Assembly: GCA_024398135.1 (NCBI GenBank) | Contig: CP073750.1 | Location: 1,302,001-1,366,000, forward strand | Source: a bacterium SCSIO 12643 | GTDB lineage: Bacteria; Bacteroidota; Bacteroidia; Flavobacteriales_G; Salibacteraceae | DNA length: 64,000 nt | Direction: 5' to 3' | Part shown: in pieces, positions 28,827 through 37,322 of the stretch | Numbering within the stretch: the first letter of the stretch is position 1 | Layout: every line of letters begins with the position of its first letter | Translations under genes and position numbers: made by a program | The notes under the pieces: model-generated | Seen by the model: only the letters and a program-made list of their open reading frames with translations | The model's database searches: none | What the model was told of the DNA's origin: nothing

Positions 28827-29429
28827 TTAACTTAAATATTGATTGATTAATTTGATTCCTTTTTCATTTGCAATCCCTCTGATGTGATAGTTGAATATCT
28901 GGAAATAATATTCAGACATCGCAATACCACTGGATAAGAATTTTGTGTTTTGAAAAATTCCCTGTACCACCGATACATAAATTTCTGCAATAAGATCTAT
29001 ATTCATATCATCTCTATACAGACCTTCATCTATACCTTGTTGGAGATTGCTTTTTGTAACTTCTAGTATGGTTTTATCTTCAAAATTTCTGATAATCGCC
29101 CAGGCTTCCGGGTGATATTTTTGAAGGTCGTAAAAAATGGAAGGATGAATCTGTTTCATTTTTTCCCCTGCGATCTTACTGAAGTTAATCACTTCCTCAA
29201 CCGCATTACTTGAAACATCACAGGCTTCATTTATTTCGCACTCATTGGTTTCAATGTGAAATAGAATACACTTCTTCACCAAATCATTTTTGTCAGACAC
29301 ATAGTTATATAATGTCTTCTTTGATATTCCCAACTTGCTGGCAATATCATTCATCGTTAAACTTTTTATACCAAAACTTAAAAAGATTTGAGATGCTTTA
29401 ATAATTAATTCTTTCTCTTTTTCACTCAT
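28827..29429 (-). CDS. TetR/AcrR-family regulator of the RND efflux operon
   Basis: A 200-residue regulator. The N-terminal helix-turn-helix is clear (IIKASQIFLSFGIKSLTMND, SKLGISKKTLYNYVSDKNDL), followed by an all-helical ligand-binding domain. I take the ATG at 29429; a TTG three codons upstream lies in the promoter box. The gene is first in the tetR-tolC-adaptor-pump operon, so it most likely represses its own operon. A 10-bp inverted repeat at 29461-29490, just upstream of the promoter box, is a candidate operator. Confidence 0.92.
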   Translation of the reverse strand: MSEKEKELIIKASQIFLSFGIKSLTMNDIASKLGISKKTLYNYVSDKNDLVKKCILFHIETNECEINEACDVSSNAVEEVINFSKIAGEKMKQIHPSIFYDLQKYHPEAWAIIRNFEDKTILEVTKSNLQQGIDEGLYRDDMNIDLIAEIYVSVVQGIFQNTKFLSSGIAMSEYYFQIFNYHIRGIANEKGIKLINQYLS

Positions 29430-29435
29430 CGGCCG

Positions 29436-29443
29436 CAAATGTA
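29436..29443 (-). promoter_or_regulatory. -7 promoter box (TACATTTG) of the efflux operon
   Basis: TAnnTTTG match on the minus strand, separated by six bases (CGGCCG) from the regulator ATG at 29429. The transcript would start at or next to the ATG. Confidence 0.6.
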
Positions 29444-29460
29444 AATCGCATTTCCGATAT

Positions 29461-29490
29461 AGGAAACGTTTTTCGGGTAAAATGTTTCCT
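29461..29490. promoter_or_regulatory. Candidate TetR operator of the efflux operon
   Basis: AGGAAACGTT and AATGTTTCCT form an inverted repeat matching at 9 of 10 positions with a 10-base spacer. It sits 18 bases upstream of the -7 box, over the expected -33 region, a sensible repressor position. The link to the regulator is inferred. Confidence 0.45.
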
Positions 29491-29629
29491 AAGTAACGTT
29501 AAAAAACTCAAAAGCCAATTAAATACTTAAATAACAGTGTTTTAAGCATGATTTTGTTTTATCACATTTTTACACTTTTTTGGATGAATGGCAACTTCAA
29601 ATACTTGAAGAGTGAAAAAAGAGCACAAA

Positions 29630-29653
29630 AAAAGCCGCTAAAAAGCGGCTTTT
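29630..29653. terminator. Intrinsic terminator after pyrH
   Basis: A 10-bp stem AAAAGCCGCT / AGCGGCTTTT with an AAAA loop, immediately beyond the pyrH stop codon on the minus strand. Confidence 0.88.
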
Positions 29654-29675
29654 CAATAGTATATCTTGTTGAACC

Positions 29676-30380
29676 TTACTTTACTAAAGTTCCCACATTT
29701 TCTCCATTCGCTAATTTGATCAGATTGCCTCCTGAATCCATATCAAATACCATAATTGGCAGACCATTTTCTTTACACAATGCAAATGCAGTCAAATCCA
29801 TTACACTTAATCCCTTATCAATACATTCCTGATAAGATACAGTATCATATTTGGTCGCATTTGGATCTTTTTCCGGATCTGCAGAATAGATACCATCTAC
29901 ACGTGTTCCTTTTAACATCACCTCTGCACCAATTTCACTTGCTCTTAACGCTGCAGCAGTATCAGTAGTAAAATATGGATTACCTGTACCTGCACCAAAA
30001 ATCACCACACGACCTTTTTCCAAATGGCGTGTTGCTCTTCTTTTGATAAAAGGCTCCGCAATTTGCTCCATTTTGATTGCGGATAACAAACGAGTTTTCA
30101 CCCCACATGCTTCTAATGATGATTGTAAAGCCATACTATTAATCATAGTCGCCAACATTCCCATGTAATCACCCTGCACACGATCAATAGCTCCATCTTC
30201 TTCCTGAATACCCCTAAAGATATTTCCGCCTCCAATTACAATAGCTACTTCAACTCCAGCATCTACCAATTCTTTAATTTCTTTGGAATAGCCTGACAAT
30301 CTGTTATGATCAATTCCGAACTGTTTCTCTCCCAATAAAGATTCACCGCTTAATTTCAGTAAAACTCGTTTAAATTTCAT
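29676..30380 (-). CDS. pyrH: UMP kinase (uridylate kinase)
   Basis: A 234-residue bacterial UMP kinase of the amino-acid kinase fold, phosphorylating UMP to UDP with [12 protein letters not shown] near the N-terminus binds ATP phosphate, [10 protein letters not shown] (about 47-56) the glycine-rich loop, and [17 protein letters not shown] the UMP site. It lies downstream of tsf, as in many bacteria, but a strong terminator (30424-30456) separates the two, and frr, a common neighbour, is not found after it. Confidence 0.96.
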   Translation of the reverse strand: MKFKRVLLKLSGESLLGEKQFGIDHNRLSGYSKEIKELVDAGVEVAIVIGGGNIFRGIQEEDGAIDRVQGDYMGMLATMINSMALQSSLEACGVKTRLLSAIKMEQIAEPFIKRRATRHLEKGRVVIFGAGTGNPYFTTDTAAALRASEIGAEVMLKGTRVDGIYSADPEKDPNATKYDTVSYQECIDKGLSVMDLTAFALCKENGLPIMVFDMDSGGNLIKLANGENVGTLVK

Positions 30381-30423
30381 TCTTTGTTTTTATAAATGAT
30401 ACGATTTGCGAAAATTAGGACAA

Positions 30424-30456
30424 AAAAAAGAGAGATTGAAACAATCTCTCTTTTTT
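30424..30456. terminator. Intrinsic terminator after tsf
   Basis: A perfect 15-bp stem (AAAAAAGAGAGATTG and complement) with an AAA loop, ending the rplM-rpsI-rpsB-tsf operon on the minus strand. Confidence 0.9.
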
Positions 30457-30471
30457 AATTCCTCTATCATA

Positions 30472-31293
30472 TTAAGACAATGATACTCTAGAAAACTCAG
30501 TAACTGTAAGTCCTTTGCTTACACCATCTAAGTATTTCTGAACAGATGATTTATTGTCTTTAATAAATGCTTGATCTAATAAAGTAGCTTCTTTGAAGAA
30601 TTTACCTAAACGACCTTGAGCAATTTTATCTGCCATTGCCTCTGGTTTACCTTCTTGAATAGCTAAATCTCTACCAATTTCTAATTCCTTAGCGATAATA
30701 TCTTCTGGAATAGAATCTTTGTTTAATGCTACAGGATTCATAGCCGCTACTTGCATAGCTACATCTTTACCTGCATCAGCAACATTATCACCAGCCTGGT
30801 TCAAACCTACCAAAGTAGCCACCTGGTTTCCCGGGTGATTGTAAGCTACAACTGTATCAGCAGCAATATGGCTTACAGCAGACAAATCTAACTTTTCACC
30901 AATTTTACCAATTTGATCAGTAATAGCAGCTTCAACAGTTAATCCATCGAAATCTTGAGTTTTCAACTCATCGATAGATTTTGCTCCTGAATTTAAAGCG
31001 ATCTCAGCTAATTTTGTTACCAAAGAATTGAAGTTTGCATTCTTTGCAACGAAATCAGTTTCACAGTTCAAACGAACAACAACACCGTTAGTTCCATTTG
31101 ACATTGAAACAGCTAAACCTTCCTTAGCTTCATTATCACCTCTTTTTGCAGCAACTTTTTGTCCTTTCTTTCTTAGGATTTCAATCGCTTTTTCTGCATC
31201 ACCCTCAGCTTCTACAAGGGCTTTTTTACAGTCCATCATTCCTGCACCCGTTTGCTTACGTAGTGCATTTACTTCTGCGGCAGTAATTTTCAT
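30472..31293 (-). CDS. tsf: Translation elongation factor Ts
   Basis: A 273-residue EF-Ts, the nucleotide exchange factor that regenerates EF-Tu-GTP. The UBA-like N-terminal domain (VNALRKQTGAGMMDCKKAL) and the core motif NCETDFVAKN (about 76-85) are diagnostic. QVAAMNPVAL in the second core half also matches. It follows rpsB by 18 bases in the usual ribosomal order, and a strong terminator closes the operon after it. Confidence 0.97.
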   Translation of the reverse strand: MKITAAEVNALRKQTGAGMMDCKKALVEAEGDAEKAIEILRKKGQKVAAKRGDNEAKEGLAVSMSNGTNGVVVRLNCETDFVAKNANFNSLVTKLAEIALNSGAKSIDELKTQDFDGLTVEAAITDQIGKIGEKLDLSAVSHIAADTVVAYNHPGNQVATLVGLNQAGDNVADAGKDVAMQVAAMNPVALNKDSIPEDIIAKELEIGRDLAIQEGKPEAMADKIAQGRLGKFFKEATLLDQAFIKDNKSSVQKYLDGVSKGLTVTEFSRVSLS

Positions 31294-31311
31294 TGTAAAA
31301 TTTTATTAGAA

Positions 31312-32109
31312 TTATTTTTCGGCAACAGCTTCGTCAGCTGGAGCACTTTTTTCTTCTGTAGCTTCTTCTTTCTTCTCAGCTTTTGGCGCAGCAGGAGCAT
31401 CTTTTGCAGCTGCTTTTGCTGAATTACGCTCTTTTAATCCTTCGATTACAGCATCAGCCAATGCACCTACGATTACATCAATTGAAGATGATGCATCATC
31501 ATTTGCAGGAATTGGAAAATCGATTGTAGAAGGATCTGTATTGGTATCTACCATAGCGAATGTAGGGATACCTAATTTGATTGCTTCAGATGTTGCAATG
31601 TTCTCACGGTTAATATCCACGATGAAAATTGCAGCTGGTAAACGTGTCAAATCTTTAATCGGACCTAAGTTACGATTTAATTTTTCACGTTGACGGCTCA
31701 TCATTAAACGCTCACGTTTCGCAATGTTAGTAGAATTTGGATCAGCCAATAGCTTATCGATGTTATCCATTTTTCTAATCGCTTTACGAATAGTAGAGAA
31801 ATTGGTTAACATACCCCCTGGCCAACGCTCAGTTACATACGGCATTCCTGCTCTTTCTGCATGCTTAGAAACGATAGCTTTAGCTTGTTTTTTTGTAGCT
31901 ACAAACATGATCTTACGACCAGATTTAGCCATTTGTCTCATGGCAGCTGCAGCTTCCTCAAGTTTAGCTTGAGTTTTATTTAAATCAATAATATGGATTC
32001 CGTTTTTCTTCATGAAGATATACGGAGCCATTTTGGGATTCCACTTACGAGAAAGGTGTCCGAAGTGTACACCTGCTTCCATAAGTTCTTTATATGATAC
32101 TTTTGACAT
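31312..32109 (-). CDS. rpsB: 30S ribosomal protein S2
   Basis: I start at the ATG at 32109 ([13 protein letters not shown]), giving 265 residues; a longer reading frame adds 15 Lys-rich residues that do not belong to S2. The sequence [20 protein letters not shown] and [14 protein letters not shown] are typical S2. The C-terminal 45 residues are an Ala/Lys/Glu-rich low-complexity tail, like that of L21 in this window. It lies between rpsI and tsf in a ribosomal operon. Confidence 0.96.
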   Translation of the reverse strand: MSKVSYKELMEAGVHFGHLSRKWNPKMAPYIFMKKNGIHIIDLNKTQAKLEEAAAAMRQMAKSGRKIMFVATKKQAKAIVSKHAERAGMPYVTERWPGGMLTNFSTIRKAIRKMDNIDKLLADPNSTNIAKRERLMMSRQREKLNRNLGPIKDLTRLPAAIFIVDINRENIATSEAIKLGIPTFAMVDTNTDPSTIDFPIPANDDASSSIDVIVGALADAVIEGLKERNSAKAAAKDAPAAPKAEKKEEATEEKSAPADEAVAEK

Positions 32110-32210
32110 TTTTTTACTTTTAATTTTGTTCACTTTCTTTTTACCCAGCGGCAACTCTCAAGTATTGCATCAACAGTCTTGAAAGTTTAGATTCTGAACC
32201 CAAAAACGGA

Positions 32211-32597
32211 TTAACGTTTTGAGAATTGGAATTTTTTACGCGCTTTTGGTTGTCCGAATTTCTTACGTTCAACCATTCTAGGATCTCTGGTCATCAAGCT
32301 TTCAGCTTTCAATAATGGCTTATACTCAGCATCAATTTTCACTAATGCTCTAGAAATTGCCAATCTGATCGCTTCTACTTGACCTGTAGTACCACCACCT
32401 TTTACATTAACTTTAACATCGTATTTTTCAACTGTTTCAGTTAATTCGAATGGTCTGAATAACTTAGCTCTTTGTGTAGCTAATGGAAAGAAGTTTTCTG
32501 GTGTACGACCGTTGATAGTTACTGCTCCATTTCCTGAAGACAAGTAAACACGAGCAACAGAACTTTTTCTTCTTCCTAATGCGTTGATCATTTCCAT
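32211..32597 (-). CDS. rpsI: 30S ribosomal protein S9
   Basis: A 128-residue S9, with the N-terminal LGRRKSSVARVYL, the central VKGGGTTGQVEAIRLAISRAL and the basic C-terminus ending in FSKR, whose last residues reach the decoding-site tRNA in ribosome structures. It starts one base after rplM, the universal L13-S9 pair. Confidence 0.97.
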   Translation of the reverse strand: MEMINALGRRKSSVARVYLSSGNGAVTINGRTPENFFPLATQRAKLFRPFELTETVEKYDVKVNVKGGGTTGQVEAIRLAISRALVKIDAEYKPLLKAESLMTRDPRMVERKKFGQPKARKKFQFSKR

Positions 32598-32598
32598 A

Positions 32599-33042
32599 TT
32601 ATAATTCTACTTTTGTCGGTTTTTGTGCTTCATGTGCATGCTCAGTTCCAGCATATACATGCATATTTTTATAGATCGCTCTTCCTAATTTGTTTTTTGG
32701 AAGCATTCCTTTTACAGCACTTTCAAAAACTTTTGTAGGCTTTTTATCCATCACCTCATCCGCAGTCAAAGTTCTTTGACCACCTGGGTATCCAGTGTGA
32801 CGAATGTAAGTTTTAGTTGTAGCCTTTGTTCCTGTTAATCTGATTTTGTCTGCATTTAATACAACAACATAATCACCAGTGTCTGAATGAGGCGTGTAAG
32901 CAGGCTTATGCTTACCTCTTAGCAATTTTGCTACCTCAGATGCAGCACGACCTAATACTAGGTTCTCTACATCTACAACCAACCATTTTTTATCGGCTGA
33001 TTCTTTGTTGACCGATTTGGTCTTGTAACTTAAAGTATCCAA
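32599..33042 (-). CDS. rplM: 50S ribosomal protein L13
   Basis: A 147-residue L13, an early assembly protein of the large subunit. Key segments are WLVVDVENLVLGRAASEVA, GDYVVVLNADKIRLTG and MLPKNKLGRAIYKNMHVY. It is the first gene of the rplM-rpsI-rpsB-tsf operon, with a TATCTTTG promoter box 54 bases upstream. Confidence 0.97.
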   Translation of the reverse strand: MDTLSYKTKSVNKESADKKWLVVDVENLVLGRAASEVAKLLRGKHKPAYTPHSDTGDYVVVLNADKIRLTGTKATTKTYIRHTGYPGGQRTLTADEVMDKKPTKVFESAVKGMLPKNKLGRAIYKNMHVYAGTEHAHEAQKPTKVEL

Positions 33043-33096
33043 TGTGTTACGCTTTAATTCAATTCATTAATCCAATTCCCCGAAAAAATCGGGCTG

Positions 33097-33104
33097 CAAA
33101 GATA
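33097..33104 (-). promoter_or_regulatory. -7 promoter box (TATCTTTG) of the ribosomal operon
   Basis: TAnnTTTG match on the minus strand followed by the G+C-rich CAGCCCG, 54 bases before the rplM ATG. Confidence 0.55.
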
Positions 33105-33394
33105 GATTTTTAATCTTTTCAAACAAGCAGTTATTAACAATCAATTTAAAACATTTTTAAACCCGCTTAAATTTCGCGCAAAAATATGGCTTTCAGAGAG
33201 TTTAATCCCACTTTTCAATGTGATCATTTTGGGTGTGGTCAAAAAATGAGTTCTTGTTCACTGTTTTTTGATGTTTTTGCACAATGGTGAAAACCTGCAT
33301 TTTATACTAAAACTATAAATTCCTGTTGTTTTTCACAATTTCAGCTTTTCTTATGTTCATTTCGTTCGAATAGAATTCTTTTTCACGGTAACTT

Positions 33395-33408
33395 GTGTTA
33401 CGTTACAC
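33395..33408. promoter_or_regulatory. Near-palindromic 14-mer upstream of the rhodanese-thioredoxin promoter
   Basis: GTGTTACGTTACAC pairs at six of seven positions and lies 15 bases upstream of the -7 box at 33424, where an operator or activator site could sit. An overlapping GTAAC-TTGT-GTTAC repeat begins just before it. Confidence 0.35.
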
Positions 33409-33423
33409 CTCATTTATAGCCCG

Positions 33424-33431
33424 TAATTTTG
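33424..33431 (+). promoter_or_regulatory. -7 promoter box (TAATTTTG) of the rhodanese-thioredoxin gene
   Basis: TAnnTTTG match, 18 bases before the ATG at 33450. An apparent upstream TTG start at 33429 falls inside it. Confidence 0.55.
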
Positions 33432-33449
33432 GCCAAATTTATTTTGACA

Positions 33450-34241
33450 ATGAAATCTACATATATATCTGTTTTACTCGCAATTCCTTTTTTATACGTA
33501 TCATGTTCTGATACTCCTTCTCAACGTCAAAAAGAACGAACTACCAAAAAATCGGTAAAAGTCGCATCGGTCTCACAAAAAGGTGTTTTCAAAAATCTAT
33601 CCGCTAAAGAATTTCATGACCAAATTTCATCTGGCGAAGGAATTATACTGGATGTCAGAACGCCACAAGAAACTCAAAGAGGAGCGATTCAAAATGCCAG
33701 CTTTATCAGTTTAAATGATCCCAAATTCATCCAAAAGATCAACGTGATGCAAAAGGATCAACCTATTTTTATATACTGCGCATCAGGTAGTAGAAGTTAT
33801 CGTGCCAGTCAAATTATGATTCAAAACGGATTTAAGGTAGTATACAATTTAAATGGTGGAATCATTGCCTGGAATAGTTCCGGTTTTCCTATTGTACGCC
33901 CCTCCTCCTCTTCTTCATCAGAAGCCAAACAACTTTCAATAGATGAGTTCAATCACATTATTAATAAAGACCAACCCGTACTGATTGACTTTAATACGGC
34001 CTGGTGTGCTCCATGTAAAAAAATGAGTCCCATCATTGATCAACTAAAAAAGGAATATGGTCAAAAAGCGACCATTTCTAAAATAGATGTAGATCAAAAT
34101 ACGGATGTTGCAAAAAAAATGGGCGTTCGTGGTGTTCCTGTTTTTGTATTGTTTAGAAATGGAAAAGAGGTCTGGAGACATTCCGGGGTAATTACCAAAT
34201 CAGATCTAAAAAAGGTTATCGACAAAGAAATCCAGAATTAA
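33450..34241 (+). CDS. Rhodanese-thioredoxin fusion lipoprotein
   Basis: A 263-residue exported protein that joins two redox or sulfur domains. The N-terminus has a lipobox (YVSC, Cys19). A rhodanese domain (about 50-150) contains LDVRTPQE and the active-site loop CASGSRS (Cys110). After a serine-rich linker a thioredoxin domain (about 160-263) has the WCAPC motif (Cys186 and Cys189) and the cis-proline segment GVRGVPVFVLF. Lipidation places both domains in the periplasm or at the outer membrane. The fusion suggests sulfane-sulfur transfer coupled to dithiol reduction, but the substrate is unknown. The gene is flanked by its own promoter and a perfect terminator. Confidence 0.9.
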   Translation: MKSTYISVLLAIPFLYVSCSDTPSQRQKERTTKKSVKVASVSQKGVFKNLSAKEFHDQISSGEGIILDVRTPQETQRGAIQNASFISLNDPKFIQKINVMQKDQPIFIYCASGSRSYRASQIMIQNGFKVVYNLNGGIIAWNSSGFPIVRPSSSSSSEAKQLSIDEFNHIINKDQPVLIDFNTAWCAPCKKMSPIIDQLKKEYGQKATISKIDVDQNTDVAKKMGVRGVPVFVLFRNGKEVWRHSGVITKSDLKKVIDKEIQN

Positions 34242-34270
34242 GATTATGCTCTATTTGGTTTATCAAAATA

Positions 34271-34300
34271 AAAAAGGTCATCAATATTGATGACCTTTTT
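34271..34300. terminator. Bidirectional intrinsic terminator (perfect palindrome)
   Basis: A perfect 30-base palindrome (15-bp arms beginning AAAAAGGTCATCAAT) between the convergent rhodanese-thioredoxin and hppD genes. Confidence 0.92.
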
Positions 34301-34323
34301 TATTTTGAATATTTAAGTCCTTA

Positions 34324-35484
34324 TTACAAGGTACCTCTGTTTGCTTGTTCTCTTTCAATCGCTTCAAATAATGCTTTGAAGTTACCTACTCCGAAAGATT
34401 GTGCTCCTTTACGTTGGATAATCTCAAAGAACATTGTTGGACGATCTACAACTGGTTTAGTAAACAATTGTAACAAGTATCCTTCATCATCACGATCAAT
34501 CAAGATTCCATGTTTTTTCAATACTTCTACATCCTCATCAATATCGCCAACACGCTCTAACAAATCATCATAATAAGTTTCTGGAACATATAGGAACTCC
34601 ACACCACGGTCACGCATTGCAGATACTGTTGCTACAATATCATTAGTCGCTACAGCGATATGCTGAACACCCGGTCCTTTGTAGAAATCAATATATTCCT
34701 CAATTTGAGATTTCTTCTTTCCTTCTGCCGGCTCGTTAATAGGGAATTTGATACGTCCGTTACCGTTACTCATCACCTTACTCATCAAAGCAGTATAATC
34801 AGTAGAAATGTCGTCATCCGTAAACGAAACGATTTGCGCAAACCCCATCACTTTCGCGTAGAACTCACACCATTCTTTCATTTCACCCCAATCTACATTT
34901 CCTACCATGTGGTCAATATATTTTAACCCTACTGGCTCTGGATTGTAATGAGACTCCCATTTCACATAACCTGGTAAGAATACTCCATTGTAATTCTTAC
35001 GCTCTACAAAAATGTGAACTGTTTCTCCATATGTATGGATACCTGCTCTTACGACTTCACCATGCGCGTCTTTTTCAACGGTTGGTTCCATGAAAGATTT
35101 CGCTCCGCGTTTTGTAGTTTCTTCCCAGGCTGAACGTGCATCTTCTACCCAAAGCGCTACCACTTTTACTCCGTCACCATGTTTATCGATGTGCGCATTA
35201 ATTGCACCTCCTGGCTCCAATGGAGTAGTTAATACCAAACGAATTTTATCTTGTTTTAATACGTAAGAAACACGATCTTTCACTCCAGTTTCCATTCCAC
35301 AAAATGCTTCGGACTGGAATCCAAATGCGGTTTTATAAAAGTGTGCAGATTGTTTTGCATTCCCAACATACAACTCTACATAGTCCGTACCTAGTAATGG
35401 CAAAAAGTCTTCTGCTTCCTCAAATAACTTTTCTAACCCGTACTCCGTATTCTGGAGGTTTTTTAAATTTTTAATCTCTGCCAT
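34324..35484 (-). CDS. hppD: 4-hydroxyphenylpyruvate dioxygenase
   Basis: A 386-residue Fe(II) dioxygenase that turns 4-hydroxyphenylpyruvate into homogentisate in tyrosine breakdown. The two vicinal-oxygen-chelate halves are visible, and the C-terminal half supplies the metal ligands His192 (IDHMVGNV), His275 (VQHIAVATNDI) and Glu354 (FFEIIQRKG). The closing FGVGNFKALFEAIEREQ helix is also typical. It lies 28 bases downstream of hmgA, the next enzyme of the pathway, on the same strand. Confidence 0.96.
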   Translation of the reverse strand: MAEIKNLKNLQNTEYGLEKLFEEAEDFLPLLGTDYVELYVGNAKQSAHFYKTAFGFQSEAFCGMETGVKDRVSYVLKQDKIRLVLTTPLEPGGAINAHIDKHGDGVKVVALWVEDARSAWEETTKRGAKSFMEPTVEKDAHGEVVRAGIHTYGETVHIFVERKNYNGVFLPGYVKWESHYNPEPVGLKYIDHMVGNVDWGEMKEWCEFYAKVMGFAQIVSFTDDDISTDYTALMSKVMSNGNGRIKFPINEPAEGKKKSQIEEYIDFYKGPGVQHIAVATNDIVATVSAMRDRGVEFLYVPETYYDDLLERVGDIDEDVEVLKKHGILIDRDDEGYLLQLFTKPVVDRPTMFFEIIQRKGAQSFGVGNFKALFEAIEREQANRGTL

Positions 35485-35512
35485 ATCGATCTTATTTGTC
35501 TAAATTGATTGT

Positions 35513-36673
35513 TTAGTGATTATTCCATGATTTATAATAGTCCGGATCTGATATTTCCACACCTACTTTTGTAATCATTAAAGGTGCAAATGTATCTACC
35601 ATTACTGCTAATTCTTCTGTTTCTGTTTTACCAATACTTCTTTCAGCAGCACCTGGATGTGGACCGTGAACTAATCCAGCTGGGTGCAAAGATATATGAC
35701 CTGCTTCAATATCGTTACGACTCATGAAATCTCCATCCACATAATACAACAATTCATCAGAATCAATATTGCTATGGTTATATGGAGCAGGAATTGCTTC
35801 CGGATGATAATCGTATAAACGTGGCACAAAAGAACAAATCACAAATGAAGCTGCTTCAAATGTTTGGTGAATTGGAGGTGGCAAGTGAATTCTACCTGTG
35901 ATTGGTTCAAAATCATGGATAGAAAACTTGTAAGGGAAATTATACCCATCCCATCCTACAACATCAAATGGATGGCTTGCATATACCACTTCATGAATTA
36001 CATCTTGCTTACGGATTTTCACCATAAACTCGCCAAGTTCATCATGTGTTTCTAATTCTGAAGGGCCATGAATATCTCTTTCACAGAATGGAGAATGTTC
36101 CAAAAGTTGTCCGAAGTTATTACGGTATCTTTTTGGTGTAAAAACAGGATCGGTACTTTCTACAATAAACAATCTGTTTTCTTCTGTATCAAATTGAATT
36201 TGGTATACCATTCCTCTTGGCACTACCAAGTAATCACCATATTCAAAAGAAATATTTCCCATTAAGGTCTTTAAAGTACCGGTACCTTTATGAATAAATA
36301 TCACTTCATCAGAATCTGCATTTTTAAAGAAATATTCTGTCATTGACTTTTGCGGTGCTGCTAATGTGATATTAACAGTTGCGTTAGTCAGCACTGTTTT
36401 TCTACTCTCCAAATAATCTGCTTCAGGTTTAATTTGAAACCCTTTCATACGGGTCATTTTCAAATTACGTTCCACAGCTATTTCAGGAGCCACAGAATAC
36501 TCTTTCCCATATCTCGACACAATTGTTGGTGGATGCATATGGTATAAGTTTGATGTCATTCCTGCAAACCCTGCAGTACCAAATACCTGCTCACTGATCA
36601 ACTCTCCATTCTCTTTTCTATTGACAGTGTGCCTCTTAGCCGGTACTTTTCCTAATTTCTGATAAAATGGCAT
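35513..36673 (-). CDS. hmgA: Homogentisate 1,2-dioxygenase
   Basis: A 386-residue cupin-type Fe(II) dioxygenase that opens the ring of homogentisate to maleylacetoacetate. Conserved iron-site segments are NHSNIDSDELLYY (299-311, His300 with the acidic pair Asp306/Glu307) and HPAGLVHGPHPGA (330-342, His336). It is shorter than the human enzyme (445 residues), as in many bacteria of this group. With hppD it forms a two-gene tyrosine catabolism operon. Maleylacetoacetate isomerase and fumarylacetoacetase are not in the window. Confidence 0.93.
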   Translation of the reverse strand: MPFYQKLGKVPAKRHTVNRKENGELISEQVFGTAGFAGMTSNLYHMHPPTIVSRYGKEYSVAPEIAVERNLKMTRMKGFQIKPEADYLESRKTVLTNATVNITLAAPQKSMTEYFFKNADSDEVIFIHKGTGTLKTLMGNISFEYGDYLVVPRGMVYQIQFDTEENRLFIVESTDPVFTPKRYRNNFGQLLEHSPFCERDIHGPSELETHDELGEFMVKIRKQDVIHEVVYASHPFDVVGWDGYNFPYKFSIHDFEPITGRIHLPPPIHQTFEAASFVICSFVPRLYDYHPEAIPAPYNHSNIDSDELLYYVDGDFMSRNDIEAGHISLHPAGLVHGPHPGAAERSIGKTETEELAVMVDTFAPLMITKVGVEISDPDYYKSWNNH

Positions 36674-36782
36674 ATTCTATTATTTTTTACGTTCACGGCA
36701 AATATGGTGTTAATGTTTTCAAAAAAACATGATTTCTATCAGTCCGTCATTTATATCTAATTGTGATTTATATCTTTACAAA

Positions 36783-37322
36783 ATGTTTCAACTCGAACGC
36801 ACAAAACAGCTGGTATCACTGACCTTTTTATGGGTTCTATTCTTATGTGCTGCACCTGCTTTTGGTCAATATTCGCTTGGGTTAGACAAAAAAGGGAAAG
36901 TTAAACGCATCCATTTTTATGCAGGTGATCATATTAAAATCAAATTGTTAACCAAAGAAAAAGTCGTTGGCCGAATTGATGCTATTTATGATTCTTCTTT
37001 TGTGATCGAAGGGCGTAAAATTAACCTCACAGATGTCGATCGGGTATATAGTGTGAGAAAGGGCTTAAGATTTTTAGGAGGCGCCCTGGTGGTATCTGGT
37101 TCTTTTTTCTTCACGTTAGATGCCATTAATAATATTTTAAATTATAGTGCACGTGGATATGTGATCAGTAATTCAGTTTGGCTCCCTTCGGCTATAGCAG
37201 TAGGCACGGGAGCAATTATTTACTTTTTTAGCACCCGAAGGACCAAGGTAGCCGGAAAAGGAAATTTCAGAGTATTCAACACTTCTCCAATCCCTATCAC
37301 CGATCAAAACACAGAGCCATGA
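36783..37322 (+). CDS. Uncharacterised exported membrane protein
   Basis: I start at the ATG at 36783 (179 residues), which gives a signal peptide ending at PAFGQ; an in-frame ATG 54 bases upstream would precede it with an unlikely leader. A small beta-rich domain follows (KVKRIHFYAGDHIKIKLLTKEKVVGRI), then two hydrophobic segments (about 95-115 and 135-155) and a basic tail. The first domain resembles small SH3-like barrels but I cannot assign a family. Its last four bases overlap the start of the next lipoprotein gene, so the two are translated together. Confidence 0.6.
   Translation: MFQLERTKQLVSLTFLWVLFLCAAPAFGQYSLGLDKKGKVKRIHFYAGDHIKIKLLTKEKVVGRIDAIYDSSFVIEGRKINLTDVDRVYSVRKGLRFLGGALVVSGSFFFTLDAINNILNYSARGYVISNSVWLPSAIAVGTGAIIYFFSTRRTKVAGKGNFRVFNTSPIPITDQNTEP

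Larger units (their letters stand above)
33043..33449. other. Divergent intergenic region (about 400 bp)
   Basis: The only gene-free stretch above 300 bases. It lies between the divergent rplM and rhodanese-thioredoxin genes and holds a minus-strand promoter box (33097-33104), a plus-strand promoter box (33424-33431) and a near-perfect 14-base palindrome (33395-33408). The central AT-rich 250 bases show no ORF, RNA gene or clear repeat that I can support. Confidence 0.6.

Noticed and set aside
29676-33042. pyrH as part of the rplM-tsf operon
   Set aside because: A perfect 15-bp terminator at 30424-30456 separates tsf and pyrH.
33429-33449. Start of the rhodanese-thioredoxin gene at 33429 (TTG)
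   Set aside because: The TTG is inside the -7 box; the ATG at 33450 gives a proper lipoprotein signal.
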